This document shows positions 1 to 5,614 of a DNA stretch of 8,066 bases, in pieces. Source of the DNA: Bacillota bacterium. GTDB lineage: Bacteria > Bacillota > Clostridia > Lachnospirales > Lachnospiraceae. A model generated the notes under the pieces. The model did not search any database and was not told the origin of the DNA. It saw nothing but the letters and a program-made list of their open reading frames with translations. The DNA lies in the NCBI GenBank assembly GCA_023424235.1, contig JAFAEB010000263.1, forward strand, positions 1 through 8,066. Direction: 5' to 3'. The first letter of the stretch is position 1. Every line of letters begins with the position of its first letter. Made by a program: the position numbers and the translations under genes.

Positions 1-101
1 ACCGAGTTAAATTCTTTTCTTTTTGACTGTTAAAAAAAGTAAATCCATAAAATTAAAGAAAAATACAATGAGCTGATATAAAAATCAGTAAATTAATTTT
101 G

Positions 102-121
102 TTATTCACCTACGTGAATAA
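102..121. repeat. Perfect inverted repeat TTATTCAC-CTAC-GTGAATAA
   Basis: Two perfectly complementary 8-bp arms flank a 4-base centre. In RNA it would form a small hairpin, but no T-run follows on either strand, so a classical terminator is unlikely. It could be a protein-binding palindrome or the remains of a mobile-element end. It lies about 330 bp before the first gene of the cassette, too far for an ordinary operator of that gene. The role is unknown. Confidence 0.5.
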
Positions 122-133
122 TTCAGGTTTAAT

Positions 134-164
134 TATATTTTCTTTCTATATTTTCTTTCTATAT
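134..164. repeat. 13-bp tandem repeat, about 2.4 copies
   Basis: The unit TATATTTTCTTTC occurs exactly twice in succession (134-146 and 147-159), followed by a partial third copy (TATAT, to 164). This is a simple slippage-type duplication in a low-complexity AT stretch. It overlaps the 3' end of the possible coding remnant on the minus strand. Confidence 0.7.
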
Positions 165-226
165 AATTCTATGATCATTTCTACTTCTAAATCCTCATCT
201 AAAAGATTTGCTAAGTTTTGCTGGTA
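146..226 (-). pseudogene. Possible C-terminal coding remnant
   Basis: Read on the minus strand, 26 codons stay open and end in TAG. The peptide is protein-like: it contains NLANLLDEDLEVEMIIEL and ends YRKKI, which looks like an acidic amphipathic helix at the end of a protein. It is closed by an in-frame stop immediately upstream (TAA at 229-227), has no start codon of its own and no ribosome binding site, so at best it is the tail of a decayed gene. A chance open stretch of this length is quite possible in such DNA. The family is not recognised. Confidence 0.2.
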
Positions 227-286
227 TTAGTAGTATTGAAGTATACTTAAATACAATCGGACAAAAATACATTTTAAACTAAATTT

Positions 287-316
287 TTGTAATTGTAATC
301 ATTATTGTAATATAAT
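287..316 (+). promoter_or_regulatory. Candidate sigma-A promoter upstream of the cassette
   Basis: TTGTAA (287-292) and a perfect TATAAT (311-316) are separated by 18 bp, giving a predicted start near 323 and a leader of about 125 nt before the TTG start at 450. A second TATAAT at 342-347 has only a poor -35 partner. In DNA this AT-rich such matches are common, so the call rests on position ahead of the first same-strand gene. A single promoter here could serve all three downstream genes, although the 130-bp gap after the first gene may contain another. Confidence 0.4.
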
Positions 317-449
317 GGTAGATTAGTTTTATTTGAAGTGTTATAATATAGCTAATGGTTGTCCTTGTTGAGTATGAAAAGTAATTTTACAATTAGACAT
401 TCTTATTAATTATATTAATATTCAAGAAAAAGCTGGAGGTACAAAAGCA

Positions 450-1100
450 TTGAGTAAAGAGAAAATAAGTAATCCATTAACAATTGTAGGAATCTTTGCA
501 GGCATAGCTGAGGTTGCAGGGACTGTTGTAATACCATTTTTATCAGAAAATCTTCAAGCTACATTTATGTGGTATGTTATGTTATTTCCAATACTGCTAG
601 TAATCCTTTTCTTTTTGACATGGAATTTTAATCCGACTGTATTATATTCTCCTAGTGATTATCAGCATGAAGAAAATTTCTTAACTATTCTTACTAAAGG
701 CTATAAAAGTAAAATTGAGAATAATATCGATGAATTAGAATTAGTTACTAAAAAAGTAAAGGATGAAATTGTGGCTGAAACTATTAAAGTTGTTGAACAT
801 AAGAACTCATCAGATCCAGTTAATATTGAAAAGATAATAAACTCGAAGATGGTCGAAATCATCAATAAAATAAATGAAACTAAAGATAGTACAACAGAAT
901 ATACAGATATTTCTACCTCTTATTTACAAGATAGAATTATACGTATATTAACAGAACATAATGGATTAAGTATAAATGAATTGTCAAATAAAACAAACAT
1001 TTCTAGAGCTACATTACATATGCTAACCACTAGAATGATTAAACAGAAAATCATAACTTTTGAGATTATAAATAACCATAAAATCTACAAAATATACTAA
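450..1100 (+). CDS. Membrane-hairpin protein with C-terminal winged helix-turn-helix
   Basis: A 216-residue protein of unknown function. It starts at TTG, chosen because TGGAGGT lies at an ideal distance (434-440). Residues 8-31 and 38-58 are strongly hydrophobic and form a two-helix membrane hairpin, which should leave both ends in the cytoplasm. The N-terminal module, including NPLTIVGIFAGIAEVAG and the following NPTVLYSPSD, reads like a membrane module I remember from many uncharacterised bacterial proteins with differing C-termini. Residues about 85-148 are charged and probably helical or coiled-coil. Residues 157-216 form a winged helix-turn-helix: a helix LQDRIIRILTEHNG, then LSINELSNKTNISRATLHMLTTRM as the DNA-recognition part, then a wing ending KIYKIY. 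I infer a membrane-tethered DNA-binding or sensing protein, perhaps a regulator of the two genes that follow. The link to them is by position only; there is a 133-bp gap to the next start. Confidence 0.75.
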   Translation: MSKEKISNPLTIVGIFAGIAEVAGTVVIPFLSENLQATFMWYVMLFPILLVILFFLTWNFNPTVLYSPSDYQHEENFLTILTKGYKSKIENNIDELELVTKKVKDEIVAETIKVVEHKNSSDPVNIEKIINSKMVEIINKINETKDSTTEYTDISTSYLQDRIIRILTEHNGLSINELSNKTNISRATLHMLTTRMIKQKIITFEIINNHKIYKIY

Positions 1101-1233
1101 TAGTATTTATAATAATATTTACAATATATTGAAAAATAGATTGAAAAATATATTATTCCAAAAACTCTTTTTAAATATTACCTAATTTCATTAAATAAAA
1201 AAATTCTAGAGATAATTGTAAGAGGTGTATATG

Positions 1234-1479
1234 ATGATTGATTGGCTTATGAAGCTTGATGTGAATAGTAAAATAGCTCTTGTTGTTGCTGTTATTGGCG
1301 TTGGAGGTGGAATTATAGTGGCAATAATTAACGGAATTTTTAGTGTTATATCAAAAAATAAAAATAGTGTTGAATCAAAAAATAAAAATAGTGTTGAATC
1401 AAAATACACAATTCAACAGACTGCATATGATAATGCAACCCAGATAGGAATTCAAATTAGTAAGAAAGAAGGTGAATAG
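1234..1479 (+). CDS. Small single-pass membrane protein with C-terminal RHIM/BASS-like motif (candidate effector)
   Basis: An 81-residue protein of no recognised family. Reading GAGGTG (1222-1227) as the ribosome binding site favours ATG 1234 (8-nt spacing) or ATG 1231 (5 nt); a GTG at 1225 lies inside that site and is unlikely. Residues 14-38 form one hydrophobic helix unusually rich in glycine (IGVGGGIIVAIINGIF). A hydrophilic linker follows, made of two exact copies of SKNKNSVE (residues 40-55), then the C-terminal segment QQTAYDNATQIGIQ (61-74) and a short charged tail. That segment contains a QIG core like the RHIM core (I/V-Q-x-G) and nearly repeats the N-terminus of the protein encoded 2 bp downstream. 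A membrane helix, a linker and a C-terminal amyloid-like motif match the layout of effectors in bacterial amyloid-signalling pairs. I infer a membrane-disrupting or membrane-anchor role; alternatives are a simple membrane anchor for its partner or a small toxin. Confidence 0.7.
   Translation: MIDWLMKLDVNSKIALVVAVIGVGGGIIVAIINGIFSVISKNKNSVESKNKNSVESKYTIQQTAYDNATQIGIQISKKEGE
1351..1404 (+). repeat. 24-bp in-frame tandem repeat within the small membrane protein gene
   Basis: A 24-bp unit occurs twice with no mismatch (1351-1374 and 1375-1398), followed by the first 6 bp of a third copy (1399-1404). Each copy adds the octapeptide SKNKNSVE, so gain or loss of a copy keeps the frame and changes only the length of the linker between the membrane helix and the C-terminal motif. 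Perfect identity between copies suggests a recent slippage event. Confidence 0.95.
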
Positions 1480-1481
1480 TT

Positions 1482-2279
1482 ATGGATGATGTAATTAAAA
1501 TTACACAAACGGCTGCACCAATATCCAAAACAACGCAAATTGGTGTCCAGTACATTGGTATGACGCCTGAACAAGCAGTAAAACTAACAACCGATCTGTT
1601 TATGGATAATTTCCCCAAACTACAAATGCTTGCTAAAGAAATTGCTGAAAATAGAGCAACTGAGTTATGTAATGCTATTATTAAAAAGTTAGAAGATACA
1701 CATTTTTATGATTTCAAATCTTTTACAGAGCCTGATGTTCAATATGTATTATATAAAGCTCTTAAAAACTATGCTCGTTTTGGCGAAAAGGAAATAATGG
1801 ATATATTAACAGACTTAGTCGTTAATCGTATTCAAAATGATAATACAAAAAATTTTAAAAGAGTTATTGACAATGCTATTTTAGTTGCTTGTGAGCTTTC
1901 TTCTTTTCATTTAGATTGTCTTTCTGCCTTATTTATTCTTACTAGAGTAAGGTTTAACAATATAAATACGATTGTTGACTTAAGCAATTTATTCAAATAT
2001 ATTTCTTCAATCTTTAATTTAGAAAGTATAACGTATGCACAAGAATTTTCTTTTCTCAATTTTATGGGATGTTTACAACTAGATTTACCTGATATTTCGA
2101 AAATTCAATCACAACAATACAACCTACCCCAGAATGAAGTTGAGGCAATCATGACTACAGCTATTAAGCAATTTGACGGTGATTATGGTATTTCTGAAAT
2201 TGGTATTGCAATTGCAATAATTAATGCTGAAAAGAAGAGTCAATATAGTTTTGATCCCCATATTTGGATTCACAATTAA
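1482..2279 (+). CDS. LPO_1073/Vpar_1526-like protein with N-terminal RHIM/BASS-like motif
   Basis: A 265-residue, probably cytoplasmic protein with no membrane segment. ATG 1482 follows the previous stop by 2 bp and is preceded by GAAGGTGA at the end of that gene, so the pair is almost certainly translationally coupled. Residues 8-23 (TQTAAPISKTTQIGVQ) nearly repeat the C-terminus of the small membrane protein. The body is mainly helical: residues 33-72 (KLTTDLFMDNFPKL, then AKEIAENRATELCNAIIKKL), then EPDVQYVLYKALKNYARFGEKEIMDIL (84-109, in two parts) and DLVVNRIQNDN (111-121). This pattern matches what I remember of the LPO_1073/Vpar_1526 family, whose function is not established. That assignment is from memory. 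No nuclease, NTPase or protease motif is visible. I infer that the helical body senses a signal and the N-terminal motif passes it to the membrane partner. Residues 240-265 may be less conserved. Confidence 0.75.
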   Translation: MDDVIKITQTAAPISKTTQIGVQYIGMTPEQAVKLTTDLFMDNFPKLQMLAKEIAENRATELCNAIIKKLEDTHFYDFKSFTEPDVQYVLYKALKNYARFGEKEIMDILTDLVVNRIQNDNTKNFKRVIDNAILVACELSSFHLDCLSALFILTRVRFNNINTIVDLSNLFKYISSIFNLESITYAQEFSFLNFMGCLQLDLPDISKIQSQQYNLPQNEVEAIMTTAIKQFDGDYGISEIGIAIAIINAEKKSQYSFDPHIWIHN

Positions 2280-2516
2280 TAGTAGGTATAATCAAAATAT
2301 TAGTTATATCTAGAATAACTTTAAAACAACTCAACCATAAATATTAGATACATAACTGGTAGGTAGCTCCTATTAAGAGAATTAACTTAGAGTAGTTTTA
2401 TTAAATGTGACTTCATGTAATTAACAATTGATAGTATTAATAAAATATCATATGAGCAAAGTGAAATGATACTAAAATGATGTGATAAAACTTGAGTGAG
2501 TCTGACCATTTAAATA
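2280..2516. other. Non-coding gap between the cassette and the broken subtilase gene
   Basis: No reading frame of note is found on either strand, and the minus strand does not continue the truncated subtilase in any frame. A 6-bp stem AGTTAT/ATAACT (2302-2307 with 2315-2320) follows the last cassette gene, but it is short and lacks a T-run, so it is a weak terminator candidate at best. The stretch probably contains the junction that cut the subtilase gene. No terminal inverted repeat or target-site duplication can be recognised. Confidence 0.6.
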
Positions 2517-3128
2517 TTAGGCCACATGGGTTCCGTGACCACTGGTGTCTGTTGAAGGTACTAAGCCAAGACGTTCATTCATGCTCCTAGCATTTAGTGC
2601 CTCATTTATAGTCTCCCTAGGATATAAGGTACCTATACTATATCCAGCTGGAGGGTTCCCTTGTATCGTTTGATCCCATAAGTCTATGATTCTTGTCGTA
2701 CCATCTTCGTTTCTAAAATCAGGGTGTGAATAATCAATACCTGAATCTATAACTGCAACTAATACCCCTCTACCAAACAAGTTATATTGACTTGTTTGTA
2801 AGGGATTAATACATGCTGCAGATCTTCCTTCATTTACAGCAAAAAACATACGCTTTGGCTTTTCAATAAACTCAATTTCTTCAAACTCAGATAACCTAAA
2901 AATTAAGTCCTCTCGAATGGTTATAATTGCATACTCATTTTGTAATGGCACAACAATAAGGTCTAGTTCATCCGCTATTCGACTAATATTTCCACTGTAC
3001 TTCACAATAAGCTCCCAAGTCTTTGTATCAGGTGAATACCCAACATTTAAATCAACAGTCTTCTCTCTTGTAGCTTCATTTACATCAAGGGCCAGATTTA
3101 ACTGGTTATCCAACTTCTGGTCAGCCAT
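2517..3128 (-). pseudogene. Truncated Csp-like S8 subtilase (N-terminal fragment)
   Basis: Start ATG at 3128 with AAAGGA 6 nt upstream. The 203 residues match the N-terminal part of the clostridial S8 subtilases related to the CspA/CspB/CspC proteins of spore germination: an N-terminal region with IVKYSGNI (41-48), then the Asp motif AVIDSGIDYSHPDF (125-138, catalytic Asp128) and the His motif TSGHGTHVA (195-203, catalytic His198). A TAA stop follows that motif at once. The oxyanion Asn and the catalytic Ser domain, which fill the rest of a protein usually near 550-600 residues, are absent, and no other frame downstream continues them. The fragment cannot be an active protease. The clean break suggests insertion of foreign DNA or a deletion whose other end is outside the window. 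A direct 7-bp repeat (ATGCAGC twice, 3162-3175) lies in its upstream region. Confidence 0.85.
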
Positions 3129-3278
3129 ATTAGTTCCTTTAATTATTTCTTTTTATAATATATGCAGCATGCAGCTATTCTCATTATAAAACAATTTTAA
3201 TATTTAATCCTTACTTCCAAGAAGTTTAATAATATGTAGTAGATAATAAAAAAGAAGCCTTTATTAAAAATGACATAC

Positions 3279-4439
3279 TCATTCATTTAATAAAAACTCC
3301 TTTTTCGGTTCATCCCTTCCTAAGCCAGCCATAAATATGAATAGCAAGGGTAAGGTTTGTACCCACATTATTGTAAGATCTACAAGACCATGAACAATGG
3401 TTGCAGCTGTAATTGCAAGCACAAATGTATATTGTACTTTATTATAATATAACCAATATTTTATAAGGTCAAAATAATACTTAATTATATAGTATAAAAA
3501 CAAGACAGTACCAATGATACCAAAATTCATTAAAAATTCTAATATAATGCTATGAGAGTGTGGTACTAAATAACCTAAATGCATATTTTTGTCTTTAAAA
3601 AGATAAGACATATACCCTTGCCCAAATATTGGTGACTGCTTGATTTCCCTAATCGCAAACTTCCATATATCAACTCGCATTTTAGTGGTTAATTCTGCTT
3701 CATTAAGACGCGGTATTACATTGATATTTAATATAAAAATAATAAAGCTAGCAATCGTTGCAAGAAAAAGCCAATATGCTAATAACTTATGCTTTTTAAG
3801 TCCAATTAGTAAAACTCCAACACCTAAGAATACTTCGACCCATGCAAACATGCTTTTACATAAATATAAACTAATTACATTAAGCAATGCAATTCCATAA
3901 TAGAAATAAATATTGCCTTGTCTTGTTAAGACCTTATATGCACATATAATTATTATACTAGCAGCTACGGTACCAAAATAATTAGGATAAAAGAACATAG
4001 CAGAAGCACGATGTACTTGCTTTCCTATTATGTATGGTAATAAATATATTTCAATAACAGCCCATATGGTTGAAATTATACTTAACTTACACATTAGGGT
4101 TAATAGTTTTTCAAACAAGAGAGAACTCATTATATTTCTTAAATATAAACCCATGAAAAGGGCTAATACTATACCAAATCCAGCTAATAATCCAATCCAA
4201 TTTTGTTTTATTGCTGATATCATTAAACTATATCCACAAAAAATAAATAAGATCAGTGCTTCTCTTTTATACCTTAGTAATCGTCTTGTAGATTTGTTTA
4301 GTACAATATATATGGATATAAGTATTAAAAAAATTCCTGAAACTATATATGGTAAAAATATAGATACCGTGATTGCTGTAGCTATATTAGTATTCGTTAA
4401 CTTATAACTAATAAGACTTTTTATATCAATTGTTTTAAT
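3279..4439 (-). CDS. O-antigen ligase / Wzy-type polysaccharide polymerase family membrane protein
   Basis: A polytopic membrane protein of 386 residues if started at ATT 4439, or 314 if started at ATG 4223. The family (Wzy_C / O-antigen ligase) joins or polymerises lipid-linked glycan units at the membrane. About ten hydrophobic segments are visible. The hallmark extracytoplasmic loop includes TKMRVDIWKFA (252-262), SPIFGQGYMS (269-278) and PHSHSIILEFLMNFGIIG (293-310), with the conserved Arg and His residues in place. The frame stays open from 4448 to the ATG at 4223 without any ATG, GTG or TTG, yet encodes a clear extra membrane helix (about residues 19-47, TAITVSIFLPYIVSGIF). ATG 4223 has no ribosome binding site, whereas TGAGGT sits 7 nt before ATT 4439. 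I therefore prefer the ATT start; a mutated start codon or sequence error is the alternative. In a Gram-positive host it probably acts on a surface or secreted polysaccharide. Confidence 0.75.
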   Translation of the reverse strand: MKTIDIKSLISYKLTNTNIATAITVSIFLPYIVSGIFLILISIYIVLNKSTRRLLRYKREALILFIFCGYSLMISAIKQNWIGLLAGFGIVLALFMGLYLRNIMSSLLFEKLLTLMCKLSIISTIWAVIEIYLLPYIIGKQVHRASAMFFYPNYFGTVAASIIIICAYKVLTRQGNIYFYYGIALLNVISLYLCKSMFAWVEVFLGVGVLLIGLKKHKLLAYWLFLATIASFIIFILNINVIPRLNEAELTTKMRVDIWKFAIREIKQSPIFGQGYMSYLFKDKNMHLGYLVPHSHSIILEFLMNFGIIGTVLFLYYIIKYYFDLIKYWLYYNKVQYTFVLAITAATIVHGLVDLTIMWVQTLPLLFIFMAGLGRDEPKKEFLLNE

Positions 4440-4445
4440 AATATT

Positions 4446-4450
4446 ACCTC
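4446..4450 (-). promoter_or_regulatory. Ribosome binding site supporting an ATT start
   Basis: On the minus strand GAGGT (4450-4446) is followed by AATATT and then ATT at 4439-4437. It is the only good Shine-Dalgarno match upstream of the polysaccharide gene, and spacing of about 7 nt selects the second of two consecutive ATT codons. A stop codon (TGA, 4451-4449) overlaps it, so the frame cannot begin further upstream. Confidence 0.6.
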
Positions 4451-4457
4451 ATTTCAT

Positions 4458-4478
4458 AATCACAAACTTAATGTGATT
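4458..4478. repeat. Perfect inverted repeat AATCACA-N7-TGTGATT
   Basis: Two 7-bp arms with a 7-base centre lie inside the predicted leader of the polysaccharide gene, 8 bp upstream of its ribosome binding site on the minus strand. In DNA it is a 21-bp palindrome of the size bound by dimeric regulators; in RNA it could form a small hairpin near the ribosome binding site. Its core is shared with the leader of the divergent araC-type gene. Confidence 0.55.
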
Positions 4479-4516
4479 TTATGCAAATCAATCTGTAAAT
4501 GTTAGCACAAGGGATT

Positions 4517-4545
4517 ATTCTAACACAGAATCTTTGAGAAAACAA
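4517..4545 (-). promoter_or_regulatory. Sigma-A-type promoter for the polysaccharide gene
   Basis: On the minus strand TTGTTT (4545-4540) and TAGAAT (4522-4517) are separated by exactly 17 bp, and TGT directly before the -10 makes it an extended -10. The predicted start near 4510 gives a leader of about 70 nt that contains the inverted repeat at 4458-4478. The position, between divergent genes and ahead of the ATT start, fits. Confidence 0.5.
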
Positions 4546-4625
4546 TATTGTAATTTGAGGTAACACCTATTATTGCTTCTTACCTTTTCAATATTTTATG
4601 TAATCTATCAAGATTTACATTTGCC

Positions 4626-4654
4626 TTTACCTCTTATTTTTTATATAGTATAAT
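4626..4654 (+). promoter_or_regulatory. Sigma-A-type promoter for the AraC-family gene
   Basis: TTTACC (4626-4631) and a perfect TATAAT (4649-4654) are separated by 17 bp, giving a start near 4661 and a short leader of about 30 nt to ATG 4692. An imperfect inverted repeat GTAATCT-ATCA-AGATTTAC (4600-4618) lies just upstream of the -35, where an activator would bind. The AraC product may act on this region itself, as is common in the family. Confidence 0.55.
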
Positions 4655-4664
4655 CTAGAAGTAT

Positions 4665-4675
4665 ATCACATTAAG
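4665..4675 (+). repeat. 11-bp element ATCACATTAAG, repeated in inverted orientation at 4467-4477
   Basis: The same 11 bases occur in the leaders of both divergent genes: here on the plus strand just before the AGGAGG of the araC-type gene, and on the minus strand at 4477-4467 just before the ribosome binding site of the polysaccharide gene. Each copy therefore has the same orientation relative to the gene it precedes. Two more matching bases (TT) follow after one mismatch. It may be a shared operator or a shared leader element; function unproven. Confidence 0.5.
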
Positions 4676-4691
4676 CTTAAGGAGGAACTTT

Positions 4692-5546
4692 ATGAAAGCT
4701 GTGGAATTTAACATTGAACATCCTCTAAACTTTCACTATACGGGAAAATTCCAGGCTCCTACTCCAGAATGGACCCATAGTAAATTTCCACTATATGAAT
4801 ATGAACTTATTGTAATGACAAGTGGCTGCTTATACATAGCTGATGATAATGGTAAGTATAAAGTTGAAAAGGGCGAGCATCTCTTGCTCATACCTACAAA
4901 AGATAATATTCGATATGGTTACTCCCCCTCCGACTGCAGTTTTTATTGGCTACACTTTTCAAGTAATCATAATATAATCCTCGACACTTATAATAAGTCA
5001 AAAATAAAAATTGATAATGTTATCCAAATACCAATAAAAGGCAACCTAAAGACTCCTGAAAAGGTGATTATACTTATGAAACAATTACAGGATTCAATAC
5101 GTTCTAATTATGATAAAAACTTTGCTAATTATACCACTACAACCATTCTATGTGAATTATATAATCAGTTTTATCCAAGCACCAGTCAAAATTTATCAGA
5201 GTCTAAAAAACAGATCTATCATGATATCGTTGATTATGTAAAACTAACCATCTACAAAAATATAAAAGTATCAGATATTGCAAGACATTTTAAATATAAT
5301 GAAAAATATCTCTCTCATCTATTTTACAATATAGAAGGTCTACCTTTAAAGCAATATATTTTAAAAGAAAAAATGGAAGTAGCAAAATACCTACTAACCG
5401 ATACCAATGACACAATAAAAGAACTCTCACTTACCCTATCCTTTTCTGATAGTCATAATTTTATGAAGGCCTTTAAGAAAATTGTAGGTTTCACTCCTAC
5501 TGAATATCGAAATGCATTTTCAAAAAGATTATTATATGATAAATAA
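4692..5546 (+). CDS. AraC/XylS-family transcriptional regulator
   Basis: A 284-residue cytoplasmic regulator, full length for the family. ATG 4692 follows AAGGAGGA (4679-4686) at ideal spacing. Residues about 12-92 form an N-terminal cupin-like ligand domain, seen in LYEYELIVMTSGCLYI (34-49), KYKVEKGEHLLLIP (55-68) and the FYWLHF strand (84-89), the usual sugar-sensing layout. Residues 180-276 hold the two helix-turn-helix motifs: the first in IKVSDIARHFKYNEKYLSHLF (191-211, in parts), the second in TIKELSLTLSFSDSHNFMKAF (241-261), ending in the family signature FKKIVGFTPTEYR (261-273). Ligand and targets are unknown. It is divergent from the polysaccharide gene and shares a control region with it, so regulation of that gene and of itself is a reasonable inference. 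Transcription ends at a strong hairpin shared with the lipoprotein gene. Confidence 0.93.
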   Translation: MKAVEFNIEHPLNFHYTGKFQAPTPEWTHSKFPLYEYELIVMTSGCLYIADDNGKYKVEKGEHLLLIPTKDNIRYGYSPSDCSFYWLHFSSNHNIILDTYNKSKIKIDNVIQIPIKGNLKTPEKVIILMKQLQDSIRSNYDKNFANYTTTTILCELYNQFYPSTSQNLSESKKQIYHDIVDYVKLTIYKNIKVSDIARHFKYNEKYLSHLFYNIEGLPLKQYILKEKMEVAKYLLTDTNDTIKELSLTLSFSDSHNFMKAFKKIVGFTPTEYRNAFSKRLLYDK

Positions 5547-5588
5547 AAAGAACAGCATATACAAATTACTTGCATATGCTGTCCTTTT
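5546..5588. terminator. Bidirectional intrinsic terminator between convergent genes
   Basis: Arms at 5546-5564 and 5570-5588 form a 19-bp stem with a 5-base loop (ATTAC). Two positions mismatch on the plus-strand RNA but become G-U wobble pairs on the minus-strand RNA, so the hairpin is slightly stronger for the lipoprotein transcript. The arms begin with AAAAG and end with CTTTT, providing a T-rich tail in both directions. It begins at the last base of the araC-type stop codon and lies 26 bp past the lipoprotein stop. Confidence 0.88.
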
Positions 5589-5614
5589 ATTCTGTAAGTT
5601 AAGTGTAAACAAAC

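Larger units (their letters stand above)
1..449. other. AT-rich intergenic leader with short repeats, no intact gene
   Basis: No intact gene is visible on either strand. The stretch is very AT-rich and holds a perfect 8-bp inverted repeat (102-121), a 13-bp tandem duplication (134-164), a possible short minus-strand coding remnant (146-226) and a candidate promoter for the next gene (287-316, with a second TATAAT at 342-347). This mix of short repeats and possible gene debris is typical of the edge of an accessory or rearranged region, but no integrase, transposase or attachment site can be recognised. The 9-codon ATG reading frame at 355-384 has no convincing ribosome binding site. Confidence 0.6.

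Noticed and set aside
355..384. Nine-codon reading frame ahead of the first gene
   Set aside because: No ribosome binding site, very short, and expected by chance in this DNA.
450..1100. Transposase or integrase encoded by the first gene
   Set aside because: No catalytic DDE or tyrosine-recombinase motif; the N-terminal half is a membrane hairpin.
1225..1233. GTG start for the small membrane protein
   Set aside because: The GTG lies within the AGAGGTG ribosome binding site itself; ATG 1231 or 1234 has proper spacing.
1351..1404. Start of a CRISPR-like array
   Set aside because: The copies are directly adjacent with no spacers and lie in frame within a gene.
2302..2320. Hairpin after the last cassette gene as a terminator
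   Set aside because: Only a 6-bp AT-rich stem with a 7-base loop and no T-run.
2917..3189. Plus-strand open frame opposite the subtilase fragment
   Set aside because: The minus strand shows clear subtilase motifs; the plus frame is a by-product of its codon pattern.
3245..3265. Terminator after the polysaccharide gene (AATAAA/TTTATT arms)
   Set aside because: The stem is six A-T pairs only; the T-run on the minus strand is suggestive, but the hairpin is too weak to call.
4030..4407. Long plus-strand open frame opposite the polysaccharide gene
   Set aside because: It is the mirror of a coding minus-strand frame, has no ribosome binding site and gives no recognisable protein; its openness supports the extended minus-strand gene.
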